From assembly GCF_042659445.1 (NCBI RefSeq), contig NZ_JBHSSR010000001.1: a stretch of DNA of 64,000 bases; one strand, given 5' to 3'. Below the pieces are notes generated by a model. That model saw only the letters and a list, made by a program, of their open reading frames with translations. It ran no database searches and had not been told where the DNA came from. Positions within the stretch are counted from its first letter, which is position 1. The number at the start of each line of letters is the position of its first letter. Of the stretch, positions 25,845 to 35,217 are shown one piece after another. Source of the DNA: Macrococcoides epidermidis (GTDB lineage Bacteria > Bacillota > Bacilli > Staphylococcales > Staphylococcaceae). The position numbers were made by a program, and so were the translations under genes.

Positions 25845-27605
25845 TTGCAAATCGATCCAAAAATAATTAATGAAATACGGGAAAAGAATGATATTTTAGA
25901 TGTTGTAAGTCAATATGTGAAATTAGAAAAAAGGGGACGTAACTATATCGGTTTATGTCCCTTTCATGATGAAAAAACACCATCATTTTCAGTATCTGTT
26001 GAAAAACAGATTTGTCATTGTTTCGGATGTAAAAAGGGTGGAAATGTTTTTCAGTTTATCGAACAAATAGAAAATGTCTCATTTATTGAAGCAGTTAAAA
26101 TATTAGGTGAAAATGTTGATATCAAGATAGATGTCCAAAGTGATAACCCAACAGTTGAAAATGACCATACGAAAATGGTTGAAATGCATAACTTATTAAA
26201 TGATTATTATCACTATGTATTAAAAGCAATTGAAGAGGCTGAACCAGCTTTAGAATATCTTTATAAACGTGGTATAGATGACGATTTGATTGCCAAAGAA
26301 AAAATTGGTTTCAGTCCGAATGTAAGTCATTTTGCGTTAGATTTTTTAAAAAAACAAGGATATGATGAATCACTTGCATATGAAGCTGGTCTTTTAAGCA
26401 GAAATGAGGAAAATTTCAGTTATTTTGACCGTTTTCGTAATCGTATTATGTTTCCTATCCGAAATGCACGTGGAGATACAGTTGGCTTCTCTGCGCGAAG
26501 TTTTGATGGTAGTGAACCCAAATATTTAAATAGTCCTGAGACACCGATATTTCAAAAAAGAAATATCCTTTATCATATTGATGTTGCACGTAAACCAATT
26601 CGAGAAACAGATGAAGTAATTTTACTTGAAGGTTTTATGGATGTATTAAAGCTTGGTGAAGTAGGTATTCATAATGCGGTAGCAACAATGGGTACAGCAT
26701 TAAGTAGAGAGCATGTAATATCACTGAAAAAACTCGCACAAAATATTACGTTAATGTTTGATGGAGATAGAGCTGGTATTGAAGCGACACTAAAATCTGG
26801 AAAGACATTACTTTCAGAAGGATTAAATGTGTTTGTAGTACCGATTCACAAAGGAAAAGATCCGGATGAGATGATTAGAGATTTAGGGGAAAATCAGTTC
26901 TTAGAATATTTTCAAACGCATAAGATTAATTATTTAAGCTTTTATATGCAATATTATCAGAATGAAATAAAGAATAATGATTTAGCATATGAAAAACATT
27001 TGAATAATATTATTCAAGATGCTAAACTTATGAATTCTGAAGTTTTACAGAAAAAAGTATTGCATGAAGCAAGTGATTTGTTTAAAGTAGATTTTGACAG
27101 TCTAAAATATCAAGTACAAAAAAATCAGAAAAAGCGTCCATTTAATCATATTAATGTTGGTATCAAACAAGAATCATTAAACAAGATTGAGACTGCTGAA
27201 CGCGTGGTACTAAAACATTTTATGACAGATAAATATTTATTCACACAATATAAAGATTCTCTGTCTGCACATAATTTCTCAAATGCATACCATAGATTGA
27301 TTTATGAGGCTTTAATAGGGTATTACAATAATGAAGACCAATTTAATCTCAGTCAATTCATCACACATATTCCTCAGGATATTCATGAGGTATGTTTATC
27401 AATTGACAGTATGTTGGTTAATTCCGAACCTACTACAGAGGAAATAAATGATTATGTATATGTCTTTAATGAAGAGCAGCATAAATTAACACATGTGAGT
27501 CAGCTGAAACAAGCTTTAAAAGATGCAATTGCTACCGGTGACATGGAGACACGCGATAATATTGTGAGAGAAATCATTCAATATCAAAGATCAAAAAAGC
27601 ACTAG
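25845..27605 (+). CDS. dnaG: DNA primase
   Basis: A 586-residue primase that makes RNA primers at the replication fork. The CHC2 zinc finger uses C38, H41, C59 and C62. The TOPRIM core includes EGFMDVLKLGEVGIHNAVATMG near residues 263-284 and the acidic DGDRAG motif. The C-terminal helicase-binding domain follows. Translation starts at a TTG preceded by GAGGTGG at suitable spacing; residues after it (QIDPKIINEIREKNDILDVV) match the family start. sigA follows by 20 bases, the classic macromolecular-synthesis pair. Confidence 0.96.
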   Translation: MQIDPKIINEIREKNDILDVVSQYVKLEKRGRNYIGLCPFHDEKTPSFSVSVEKQICHCFGCKKGGNVFQFIEQIENVSFIEAVKILGENVDIKIDVQSDNPTVENDHTKMVEMHNLLNDYYHYVLKAIEEAEPALEYLYKRGIDDDLIAKEKIGFSPNVSHFALDFLKKQGYDESLAYEAGLLSRNEENFSYFDRFRNRIMFPIRNARGDTVGFSARSFDGSEPKYLNSPETPIFQKRNILYHIDVARKPIRETDEVILLEGFMDVLKLGEVGIHNAVATMGTALSREHVISLKKLAQNITLMFDGDRAGIEATLKSGKTLLSEGLNVFVVPIHKGKDPDEMIRDLGENQFLEYFQTHKINYLSFYMQYYQNEIKNNDLAYEKHLNNIIQDAKLMNSEVLQKKVLHEASDLFKVDFDSLKYQVQKNQKKRPFNHINVGIKQESLNKIETAERVVLKHFMTDKYLFTQYKDSLSAHNFSNAYHRLIYEALIGYYNNEDQFNLSQFITHIPQDIHEVCLSIDSMLVNSEPTTEEINDYVYVFNEEQHKLTHVSQLKQALKDAIATGDMETRDNIVREIIQYQRSKKH

Positions 27606-27625
27606 ACATACTGGGAGGTTTTAAA

Positions 27626-28729
27626 ATGGCTGCAAAGAAATCCGATACGACAACGAAAATCGCAGAATTATTGACATTAGAACAAGTAAAAGCACAATTA
27701 CTTGAGACAGGTAAGAAGAATGGACATTTAAGTCACGAAGAAATCGCTGATAAATTACAAAATTTTGAGATGGATTCTGATCAGATGGATGAATTTTTTG
27801 AAGCGATTGCCGAAAATGACATCACTTTAATCAATGAAAAAGATGCAAATGATACAGATGATAAGATCAATCTTAATGATTTATCTGCACCTCCAGGTGT
27901 TAAAATTAACGATCCTGTTCGTATGTATTTAAAAGAAATTGGACGCGTTAATTTATTAAGTGCTGAAGAAGAAATTGAACTTGCTAAACGTATTGAGCAG
28001 GGGGATGATGAAGCGAAAGCACGACTTGCAGAAGCAAACTTACGTCTTGTTGTGAGTATTGCAAAACGTTATGTAGGACGTGGTATGTTATTCCTTGATT
28101 TAATACAGGAAGGTAACATGGGTCTAATTAAAGCTGTAGAAAAGTTTGATTTTACGAAAGGATTTAAATTCTCAACTTACGCTACATGGTGGATTCGTCA
28201 GGCAATCACGCGTGCGATTGCTGACCAGGCAAGAACAATTCGTATACCAGTGCATATGGTAGAAACGATAAACAAGTTAATACGTGTACAACGTCAATTA
28301 CTTCAGGACTTAGGACGTGATCCTTCCCCGGAAGAAATTGGAGAAGAAATGGATTTACCACCTGAAAAAGTTCGTGAAATCTTAAAGATAGCACAAGAGC
28401 CAGTTTCACTTGAAACACCGATCGGTGAAGAAGATGATAGTCACTTAGGTGATTTTATTGAAGATCAGGACGCACAAAGTCCAGCTGATCATGCTGCATA
28501 TGAGTTATTAAAAGAACAATTAGAAGATGTATTAGATACATTAACAGATCGTGAAGAAAATGTTTTAAGATTACGATTTGGTTTAGATGATGGACGTACC
28601 CGTACGCTTGAAGAAGTAGGAAAAGTGTTCGGTGTAACGAGAGAACGTATACGCCAAATCGAAGCAAAAGCTTTACGTAAATTACGTCATCCATCTAGAA
28701 GTAAACGTCTTAAAGATTTTATGGATTAA
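27626..28729 (+). CDS. sigA: Primary sigma factor SigA (sigma-70)
   Basis: A 367-residue housekeeping sigma factor. Region 1.2 begins DPVRMYLKEIGRVNLLS near residue 95. Regions 2.3-2.4 carry FSTYATWWIRQAITRAI. Region 3 contains RIPVHMVETINKL. Region 4.2 holds the helix-turn-helix (TLEEVGKVFGVTRERIRQIEAKALRKLRHP) that reads the -35 element. It has a GGGAGG ribosome-binding site. The -35/-10 hexamers found throughout this window with 17-base spacing fit this sigma factor. Confidence 0.98.
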   Translation: MAAKKSDTTTKIAELLTLEQVKAQLLETGKKNGHLSHEEIADKLQNFEMDSDQMDEFFEAIAENDITLINEKDANDTDDKINLNDLSAPPGVKINDPVRMYLKEIGRVNLLSAEEEIELAKRIEQGDDEAKARLAEANLRLVVSIAKRYVGRGMLFLDLIQEGNMGLIKAVEKFDFTKGFKFSTYATWWIRQAITRAIADQARTIRIPVHMVETINKLIRVQRQLLQDLGRDPSPEEIGEEMDLPPEKVREILKIAQEPVSLETPIGEEDDSHLGDFIEDQDAQSPADHAAYELLKEQLEDVLDTLTDREENVLRLRFGLDDGRTRTLEEVGKVFGVTRERIRQIEAKALRKLRHPSRSKRLKDFMD

Positions 28730-28756
28730 AATTTCAATTTTAATTGTGAAAAGTCT

Positions 28757-28784
28757 TTGACAATCATTGTTTTTAATATAAAAT
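28757..28784 (+). promoter_or_regulatory. SigA promoter of the cytochrome c gene
   Basis: A perfect TTGACA (28757-28762) and TAAAAT (28779-28784) with a 16-base spacer, about 40 bases before the ATG. This gives the gene transcription independent of sigA. Confidence 0.82.
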
Positions 28785-28822
28785 AGATATGTATATGGTG
28801 AAATTAAAGGGAGGTAAATTGA

Positions 28823-29173
28823 ATGAATCGTAATCCAGTAATTCCGTTTTTACTTATTATGCTTATGGGCGTAGGCTTAATCTTCTTTATGTCAGCACAT
28901 GGTGCTAACAAAGCTGAAGAAGAGGGTGAAGGCGGAGCTAAAACTGAGCAAAAGTTTGATGCTAAAACTTTTGCAAAAGATAACTGTACGTCATGTCACG
29001 GTCAAAACTTAGAAGGTGGAATGGGTCCTAAATTAGCTGGTCTTTCTATGAAACCAGATGATGCTAAGAAGATTATCCGTGAAGGTAAAGGTGCGATGCC
29101 AGCACACGACGCTTCAAAAATTTCTGATAAAGATTTAGATACTTTAGTGAAGTATTTAAAAGAAGCAAAATAA
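28823..29173 (+). CDS. cccA: Membrane-anchored small cytochrome c (CccA-like)
   Basis: A 116-residue protein with one N-terminal hydrophobic helix (residues 5-25) that should act as an uncleaved anchor. A Glu/Lys/Gly-rich linker and a class I cytochrome c domain follow. The heme site is CTSCH (C55, C58, H59), and M92 in GAMPAHD is the likely axial ligand. It should carry electrons on the outer membrane face to a terminal oxidase. Position after sigA equals that of cccA in Bacillus. Staphylococcus proper generally lacks such genes, so this is informative about the host. Confidence 0.9.
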   Translation: MNRNPVIPFLLIMLMGVGLIFFMSAHGANKAEEEGEGGAKTEQKFDAKTFAKDNCTSCHGQNLEGGMGPKLAGLSMKPDDAKKIIREGKGAMPAHDASKISDKDLDTLVKYLKEAK

Positions 29174-29182
29174 TAAACAATT

Positions 29183-29216
29183 AAAATCTTTTGCCAAGTG
29201 CAAAAGATTTTTTTTT
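29183..29216 (+). terminator. Terminator after the cytochrome c gene
   Basis: A 12-bp stem (29183-29194 with 29200-29211, AAAATCTTTTGC/GCAAAAGATTTT) followed by a T run. Confidence 0.92.
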
Positions 29217-29229
29217 GAAAGGATATAAA

Positions 29230-29919
29230 ATGATACCATTAAATAATAGATTAAAGACAGTTGCAAGGTATATACAGCATGAACGTTTAGCTGATATAGG
29301 GTCCGATCATGCTTATTTACCTCTATATGCATTAGAAAATAATCTGATTAGATATGCGATAGCTGGTGAAGTGGTTACTGGACCGTTTGAAGCTGCAGTT
29401 CAGAATGTTAGAAAGTATAATGCTTCCACTTCTATAGACGTACGTCTTGGTAATGGATTAGAAGTCATTAAACCGGGTGAAGTTGATGTAATTACTATTT
29501 GTGGTATGGGTGGACCACTTATCGCAGACATTATTACTACTGGTAAAGATAAATTAAGTAATCATCCACGTCTAATTCTGCAAAGTAATATTCATACAGA
29601 AGCAGTTCGTCGTGCACTTGTTTCACTTGGCTATGAAATTATGGCTGAAGAGATAATGAAAGAAAAAAAGCATACCTACGAAATTATCGTTGCTGAATAT
29701 GCCACTGAAAAAGTGGCATATACACAAAAAGCACTGAAGTTCGGCCCAATTCTTTTACAAAATAAAAATGAAGTGTTTATCGAAAAATGGAATAGAGAAT
29801 ATCAGCATTTAATAAAAGTATTATCAGCGATAGAACACGATCCTGTTCATGCACAAAAACATGAACAGCTAAAAGAAGAAATCTCATTATTAAAAGAGGT
29901 GTTATGTTATGTTGATTAA
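29230..29919 (+). CDS. trmK: tRNA (adenine22-N1)-methyltransferase TrmK
   Basis: A 229-residue Rossmann methyltransferase. Motif I reads RLADIGSDHAYLPLYAL near residues 18-34, and ITICGMGGPLIADII carries motif IV. TrmK makes m1A22 in tRNA-Ser and tRNA-Tyr. The frame is open to 29191, but that region is the hairpin of the preceding terminator. The ATG at 29230, after a GAAAGGA site, matches the family start MIPLNNRLKTVA. It overlaps the next gene by 11 bases. Confidence 0.92.
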   Translation: MIPLNNRLKTVARYIQHERLADIGSDHAYLPLYALENNLIRYAIAGEVVTGPFEAAVQNVRKYNASTSIDVRLGNGLEVIKPGEVDVITICGMGGPLIADIITTGKDKLSNHPRLILQSNIHTEAVRRALVSLGYEIMAEEIMKEKKHTYEIIVAEYATEKVAYTQKALKFGPILLQNKNEVFIEKWNREYQHLIKVLSAIEHDPVHAQKHEQLKEEISLLKEVLCYVD

Positions 29920-30994
29920 AGAGTTGTTAAAGCAAATCAATCAGGAGATACCACTGCAAACTGCAGAAGAGTGGGATAATGTAGGTCTTCTAATTGGAGA
30001 TGAAGAAGCTGTAATTACAGGTATTTTAACAGCGCTTGATTGTACGTTAGACGTTGTAGAGGAAGCTAAAGAAAAAAATATAAATACTATAATTTGCCAT
30101 CATCCACTGATTTTTAGTGGTATAAAATCAATTCTTCATTCAGGTTATGGAGAAGTAATCAGAAGCTTAATAAAGAACGACATACAGTTGATTGCATTAC
30201 ACACAAATTTGGATGCCCATCCTAAAGGTGTTAGTGCAATGATTGCTGAGCGTCTTGAATTAAAGGATATAGAAATATTATTACCTGAACAAAAATCGAT
30301 ACTAAAGTTACAGATTTTTGTTCCGTTAGCATATGCTGAACAATTTAAATCAGCGTTGGCAAAGGTAGGTGCTGGACAAATTGGTGATTATGATCACTGT
30401 TTCTTTTCAATAAAAGGAACTGGCGAATTTCGTGCATTAGAAAATGCTAACCCATTTGTCGGTAGTAAAGGTGAAATACATCAGGAAGAAGAAATGAAGA
30501 TTGAATGTGTCTTTGAATCATCTTTGAAATCTGATGTATTAGAAGTGATAAAAACACATCATCCTTATGAAACACCTGCTTTTGATATTTGGTCAATTGA
30601 CGTCCAGGCTGAATATGGTACTGGTGTAAAGGCAGCCTTGATGGAACCTATTTCATTATCTGATTTTGCTAAAATTGCCAAAGAGAAATTAAATCTGGAT
30701 GTTATTAAGATGATAGGTGAAGATAAAGTTATTAACACAGTTGGGATAATTGGCGGGGCAGGTATGGATTACATGAAAGATGTTAAGCGAACAGGTGTTG
30801 ATGTGTTTATTACAGGTGATATTAAGTATCATGAAGCACATGATTTAATAATGGCAGAACTTGCTGCGCTTGATATCACACATTATGCTGAATATGTTAT
30901 GAAAGATGGCCTCAAAGCACTTTTATCCACTTTTATCAAAGATATAAATATCGTTGTTTCACAAATAGATACAAATCCATTTAAAGTAATATAA
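29909..30994 (+). CDS. Nif3-like dinuclear metal center protein (YqfO)
   Basis: A 361-residue Nif3/YbgI family protein. Metal-binding motifs ICHHPLIFSG (near residue 63) and ALHTNLDAHPKG (near 99) are in the N-terminal half. A second half-domain with ITGDIKYHEAHDLIM near residue 305 completes the dinuclear site. An inserted PII/CutA-like domain of about 100 residues lies in the middle, as in the Bacillus and Staphylococcus long form. Although often named GTP cyclohydrolase 1 type 2 homolog, its reaction is not settled. It overlaps trmK by 11 bases, a conserved pairing. Confidence 0.9.
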   Translation: MLIKELLKQINQEIPLQTAEEWDNVGLLIGDEEAVITGILTALDCTLDVVEEAKEKNINTIICHHPLIFSGIKSILHSGYGEVIRSLIKNDIQLIALHTNLDAHPKGVSAMIAERLELKDIEILLPEQKSILKLQIFVPLAYAEQFKSALAKVGAGQIGDYDHCFFSIKGTGEFRALENANPFVGSKGEIHQEEEMKIECVFESSLKSDVLEVIKTHHPYETPAFDIWSIDVQAEYGTGVKAALMEPISLSDFAKIAKEKLNLDVIKMIGEDKVINTVGIIGGAGMDYMKDVKRTGVDVFITGDIKYHEAHDLIMAELAALDITHYAEYVMKDGLKALLSTFIKDINIVVSQIDTNPFKVI

Positions 30995-31002
30995 AAAAAG
31001 AG

Positions 31003-31035
31003 CGATGCTTAAACTAAGGTTTAAGCATCGTTTTA
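31003..31035. terminator. Bidirectional terminator between the nif3-like gene and ispH
   Basis: CGATGCTTAAAC (31003-31014) pairs with GTTTAAGCATCG (31019-31030) across a TAAG loop, followed by TTTT; the other side is A-rich. It lies between convergent genes. Confidence 0.9.
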
Positions 31036-32004
31036 TTAATCTAAAATTTTTACAGGTGTTGCATTTTTAATTTTAGGTAAGATTTTTTCTGTTGGTACAC
31101 CTGACTTTTCTGGTATCGGCTGAATATTTAATGGATCGTAAGATTTAATATAATCGATGACCTCTTTTACGATTGGTGTTGGTGTTGAAGCCCCTGCAGT
31201 TACAGCGATCGTTGACTTACCCTGAAGCCATTCAAGTTTTAGTTCGCTAATGTCAGAAATTCGGTAAGCTTCTGTATGAGCGATTTCTTTAGATACTTGT
31301 GCTAAACGGTTAGAGTTGTTGCTTTTTGGGTCACCAACCACGATTAATACGTCTGCTTGTCCTGCTTGATTTGCAACTGCTTCCTGGCGTACTTGTGTCG
31401 CTAAACAGATTTCTTTATGCACTTCGATATGTGGATATTTTTTTTGTAGTTCGTCCATAAGATGTTTTACATCCCATTGACTCATTGTTGTTTGATTTGT
31501 AACGATAAGTTTATTGTTTTTTAAATCTTCATCAAGGTTGTCGATATCGTTGATATTTTCCACAAGATGTACGATTTCCGGAGCGACACCAACAGCGCCT
31601 TCAGGTTCCGGATGTCCTTTTTTACCGATATAGATGACATGATAACCTTCTGCTTTTTTCTTACGAATCAATGTATGTGTGTTTTCTACATCCGGACAAG
31701 TTGCATCAATACAAACAAGTCCCTTTTCTTTAGCACGGCGTTTTACTTCAGGACTTACACCATGTGCGGTAAATATAACTGTACCTTCACTGATTTTCTC
31801 TAATATTTCTAATCGGTTTGGTCCATCGAGTGTAATGATACCATCGCTTTCGAAAGCATCAGTTACATGTTTATTATGCACGATCATACCTAAAATATAT
31901 ATTGGACGTGGCAATGATTTATCAAGTGAAGCATTGCGTGCAATCACCATGGCATCAACGACACCGTAACAATATCCACGAGGTGTTATTTTAATAATTT
32001 CCAT
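31036..32004 (-). CDS. ispH: 4-hydroxy-3-methylbut-2-enyl diphosphate reductase
   Basis: A 322-residue iron-sulfur enzyme, the last step of the methylerythritol-phosphate (MEP) isoprenoid pathway, giving IPP and DMAPP. Cluster cysteines are C12 (RGYCYG), C103 (DATCPDV) and C200 (EICLATQ). ispG is also present (37-38 kb). Staphylococcus sensu stricto uses the mevalonate pathway and lacks IspG/IspH, so the pair points away from that genus and towards a relative such as Macrococcus. The ATG follows a GGAGGAAAA site. It is a single-gene unit on the minus strand. Confidence 0.93.
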   Translation of the reverse strand: MEIIKITPRGYCYGVVDAMVIARNASLDKSLPRPIYILGMIVHNKHVTDAFESDGIITLDGPNRLEILEKISEGTVIFTAHGVSPEVKRRAKEKGLVCIDATCPDVENTHTLIRKKKAEGYHVIYIGKKGHPEPEGAVGVAPEIVHLVENINDIDNLDEDLKNNKLIVTNQTTMSQWDVKHLMDELQKKYPHIEVHKEICLATQVRQEAVANQAGQADVLIVVGDPKSNNSNRLAQVSKEIAHTEAYRISDISELKLEWLQGKSTIAVTAGASTPTPIVKEVIDYIKSYDPLNIQPIPEKSGVPTEKILPKIKNATPVKILD

Positions 32005-32150
32005 CGCATTTTCCTCCTATTAATCTGCTTAATAAATAGTATAACAAACTTTTAAAGATGATTAGAATATTTTAATTTTAACAATGATTGCTTTCTTTTT
32101 CGTATTCTTTCCTATATAATACATGAGATGAACATAAAAGGAGGATTATG

Positions 32151-33479
32151 ATGGACAAACACCCATTTGAGTTATTTGAACTTGCACCATATTTAGTAGA
32201 AGCGGTGGAAGATTTAAATTTCAACCAGCCAACAGAAATCCAGAGAAGAGTTATTCCTAAATTAAAAAAAGAAACACACTTAATTGGACAATCACAAACT
32301 GGTACAGGAAAATCGCATGCATTTTTACTACCGTTAATTAATAAAATTGATAAAGAGGTACAGCATCCTCAAATTATTATTCTTGCACCTACAAGAGAGC
32401 TTGCAAAGCAGTTATATGATGCAGCAGAGCATTTAATTTCATTTACAGATGGTATAAAAGCAGGGCTTTATATTGGAGGTACTGATAAGAATAAAGATAT
32501 TCAAAAATCAAAAGTACAGCCACAAATTGTTATCGGGACACCAAATCGAATAAAAGATTTAGCAGAAGAAAATGTGTTACATATTCATTTAGCGAGAGCT
32601 GTCGTTATTGATGAAGCCGACTTAATGATTGACTTAGGATTCTTGCCGACAGTTGATAAGATTGCTGCAAATGTATCGCGTGAAGCACAAATTGCTGTAT
32701 TTTCTGCTACGATACCTAAAGCTTTACATCCATTTTTAAATAAATACTTATCTAAGCCGGAATTTATTGAGATTGAACCTGACGCAAAGACAAATAAAAA
32801 TATTACTTTTTATCTTGTACCTACGAAAAGTAACGATCGTAAAGAACAGTTAACTAAAATAATGTCTACGATTAATCCTTATCTCGCAATTATTTTTGCG
32901 AATAGTCGTGAACGTGCGGATGAAGTAGCTGAATATTTACAAGATCAGGGGTTAAAAGTAGGTGTGATTCATGGCGGTCTTGCACCACGTGAACGTACAC
33001 AGCAAATGAAACGTGTGAAAAATCTTGAATATCAATATGTCGTTGCGAGTGATCTTGCAAGTCGTGGTATTGATATTGATGGTGTTAGTCATGTTATCAA
33101 TTATGATATTCCACGTGATATTGCTTTCTTTACGCACCGTGTAGGGCGAACAGGTCGAGGAAACTATACTGGTGTAGCAATAACGATTTATACACCAGAT
33201 GAAGAAGATTTAATCAATCAGATTGAGAAACGTGGTTTCTCATTCATTCATAGCGATGTTAAAAATGGTGAATTAGTCGAAATTAAAGATAGAACTGAGC
33301 GCCAATCACGTAAGAAAAAAGAAGATAATATCGAACAGAACTTAAAACATAAACTAAAAGGTAAGAAAAAAGTGAAACCGGGGTATAAGAAGAAATTCCG
33401 TTTTGAATTAGATAAGTTAAAACGTAATGAGAAAAAAGCCCATTCTAAACGTACGAATAGAGAGAATAAAAAAAGGTAG
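32151..33479 (+). CDS. cshB: DEAD-box RNA helicase CshB
   Basis: A 442-residue DEAD-box helicase. The Q motif reads LNFNQPTEIQRRVI. Motif I is SQTGTGKS near residue 47, DEAD near 153, SAT near 186, and HRVGRTGRG near 325. A lysine/arginine-rich tail of about 55 residues likely binds RNA. CshB-type helicases help cold growth and RNA remodelling. Two adjacent ATG codons exist; the second (32151), six bases after AAAGGAGG, has better spacing. nfo follows by nine bases. Confidence 0.93.
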   Translation: MDKHPFELFELAPYLVEAVEDLNFNQPTEIQRRVIPKLKKETHLIGQSQTGTGKSHAFLLPLINKIDKEVQHPQIIILAPTRELAKQLYDAAEHLISFTDGIKAGLYIGGTDKNKDIQKSKVQPQIVIGTPNRIKDLAEENVLHIHLARAVVIDEADLMIDLGFLPTVDKIAANVSREAQIAVFSATIPKALHPFLNKYLSKPEFIEIEPDAKTNKNITFYLVPTKSNDRKEQLTKIMSTINPYLAIIFANSRERADEVAEYLQDQGLKVGVIHGGLAPRERTQQMKRVKNLEYQYVVASDLASRGIDIDGVSHVINYDIPRDIAFFTHRVGRTGRGNYTGVAITIYTPDEEDLINQIEKRGFSFIHSDVKNGELVEIKDRTERQSRKKKEDNIEQNLKHKLKGKKKVKPGYKKKFRFELDKLKRNEKKAHSKRTNRENKKR

Positions 33480-33488
33480 GGATTTAAC

Positions 33489-34385
33489 ATGCTAATTGGA
33501 TCTCATGTATCAATGAGCGGTAAAAAAATGTTGCTTGCTGCAGCAGAAGAAGCAGCGAGCTACAATGCTTCCACATTTATGATATATACAGGAGCACCTC
33601 AAAACACACGTCGTAAACTGATAGAAGATTTGAACATAGATGCAGGTCTTGCATTTATGAAAGAAAATAATTTATCGAATATTGTTGTGCATGCACCTTA
33701 TATCATCAATATCGCTAACACAGTAAAACCTGAAGTGTTTGAACTGGGTGTTGAGTTTCTTCAAAAAGAGATTGAACGTACAGAAGCAATTGGCGCAAAA
33801 GATATTGTGCTTCATCCTGGCGCTCATGTTGGTGCTGGTGAAGATGCGGGTATCAAGAAAATTATTGAAGGGTTAAATGAAGTTTTATCTAACAATAATG
33901 ATGTTCGTATTGCATTAGAAACGATGGCAGGTAAAGGTTCTGAATGTGGCAAATCATTTGAAGAACTTGCTGAAATTATTTCAGGTGTAAAGAATAATGC
34001 CCGACTATCAGTTTGTTTTGATACATGTCACACACATGATGCGGGTTATGATATTGTCAATGATTTTGATGGTGTGCTGGAAGAATTTGATAAAATTATC
34101 GGTATTGATAGAATTAAAGTTGTACATGTAAATGACTCAAAAAATGTACAGGGTGCGCGAAAAGATCGTCATGAAAATTTTGGATTTGGCAACATCGGTT
34201 TTGATGCATTATCAAAAATTGTTTATCATGAAGTCTTTAAAGATGTACCTAAGATTTTAGAAACACCATACGTTCAAGTTGGCGATGATAAAAAAAATAA
34301 AAAGCCACCGTATAAATTTGAAATTGAAATGATTAAAAATAATCAGTTTGATTCTGATTTACTAGAAAAAATTATGCATCAATAA
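33489..34385 (+). CDS. nfo: Endonuclease IV (AP endonuclease)
   Basis: A 298-residue TIM-barrel AP endonuclease that cleaves DNA 5' of abasic sites in base-excision repair and needs three zinc ions. Metal-ligand motifs are visible: VHAPYIINIA, LHPGAHVGAG, ALETMAGKG, CFDTCHTHDAGYD, and HVNDSKN with DRHENFGFG. It lies directly after cshB, the order yqfR-yqfS in Bacillus, and ends at a terminator. Confidence 0.96.
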   Translation: MLIGSHVSMSGKKMLLAAAEEAASYNASTFMIYTGAPQNTRRKLIEDLNIDAGLAFMKENNLSNIVVHAPYIINIANTVKPEVFELGVEFLQKEIERTEAIGAKDIVLHPGAHVGAGEDAGIKKIIEGLNEVLSNNNDVRIALETMAGKGSECGKSFEELAEIISGVKNNARLSVCFDTCHTHDAGYDIVNDFDGVLEEFDKIIGIDRIKVVHVNDSKNVQGARKDRHENFGFGNIGFDALSKIVYHEVFKDVPKILETPYVQVGDDKKNKKPPYKFEIEMIKNNQFDSDLLEKIMHQ

Positions 34386-34393
34386 AATTTAAA

Positions 34394-34427
34394 ACAGGGA
34401 TTAATCTTTGATTAATGCTTGTTTTTT
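34394..34427 (+). terminator. Terminator after nfo
   Basis: A hairpin pairs 34394-34406 with 34410-34422 (inner arms ATTAATC/GATTAAT, one mismatch) and is followed by TTTTT. An in-frame ATG of the next gene at 34408 lies in its loop, which argues against that ATG as a start. Confidence 0.72.
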
Positions 34428-34449
34428 ATCTCAAAAAGGACTGAAGCGA

Positions 34450-35217
34450 TTGGAGCCAATATTTGAAATTCGAAATGTATCGTATCGATATCCAGATAAA
34501 GTAGCATTATCAGATATTAACATCAGTATCTATCCGGGAGATTTTCTGGCGATTGTAGGACCGAATGGTTCAGGTAAGTCAACATTGTTAAAATTAATCC
34601 TGGGTATATTAAGGGTACAATCAGGCAGCATTTATATGAACGGAAAGAATATGAAATCACAAAAAAAACTTACGGGTATCGGTTATGTTTCTCAGAAAGC
34701 AAACGCGAGCAGTGGTGGTTTCCCGGCTACGGTATTTGAAGTTGTAAGAAGTGGTTTAATTCAGATTAAACCGTTATTTAAAAAATTTAATAAACTGGAT
34801 GAACAAAAAGTTGAAGCGATGCTGGAACGATTAAATATCACGCATTTAAAAGATAAAAATATATCTCAGCTTTCTGGTGGTCAACAGCAACGTGTATTTA
34901 TCGCACGTGCACTCATATCAAATCCTTCTGTATTAGTACTCGATGAACCGACTGTTGGTATTGATGCAAAACATGTAGCACAGTTCTATGAATTACTTGC
35001 GCAACTTAAAGCTGAAGGTATCACAATTCTACTAGTAACGCATGATATTGGCGTAGTCGTTGATACAGCCACACAAGTTGCCTGTCTCAACCAGCATCTG
35101 CATTTCCACGGGACAACACATCAATTTAAGTCATTAGATGAAGTTGAAATCTCTAAAATTTATGGTCATCCTGTACAGTTTGTTGACCATAATCATAGTA
35201 GGGAGTGTTGTCAATGA
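34450..35217 (+). CDS. znuC: Zinc ABC transporter, ATP-binding protein
   Basis: A 255-residue ABC ATPase of the metal-chelate type. Walker A is GPNGSGKST (about residues 37-45), the signature is LSGGQQQR near 140, and Walker B is VLVLDEPTVGID. It is followed by a matching permease and a Fur-family regulator, as in the staphylococcal mreA-mreB-zur operon, so zinc is the likely substrate. The start is a TTG after AAAAAGGA; an upstream ATG lies in the nfo terminator. No substrate-binding lipoprotein gene is present here. Confidence 0.88.
   Translation: MEPIFEIRNVSYRYPDKVALSDINISIYPGDFLAIVGPNGSGKSTLLKLILGILRVQSGSIYMNGKNMKSQKKLTGIGYVSQKANASSGGFPATVFEVVRSGLIQIKPLFKKFNKLDEQKVEAMLERLNITHLKDKNISQLSGGQQQRVFIARALISNPSVLVLDEPTVGIDAKHVAQFYELLAQLKAEGITILLVTHDIGVVVDTATQVACLNQHLHFHGTTHQFKSLDEVEISKIYGHPVQFVDHNHSRECCQ

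Noticed and set aside
34400..34416. ATTAATC-TTT-GATTAAT inverted repeat before znuC considered as a Zur box
   Set aside because: It does not match the TCGTAATNATTACGA-type Zur operator, and with its flanks it forms a terminator hairpin ending in T residues.
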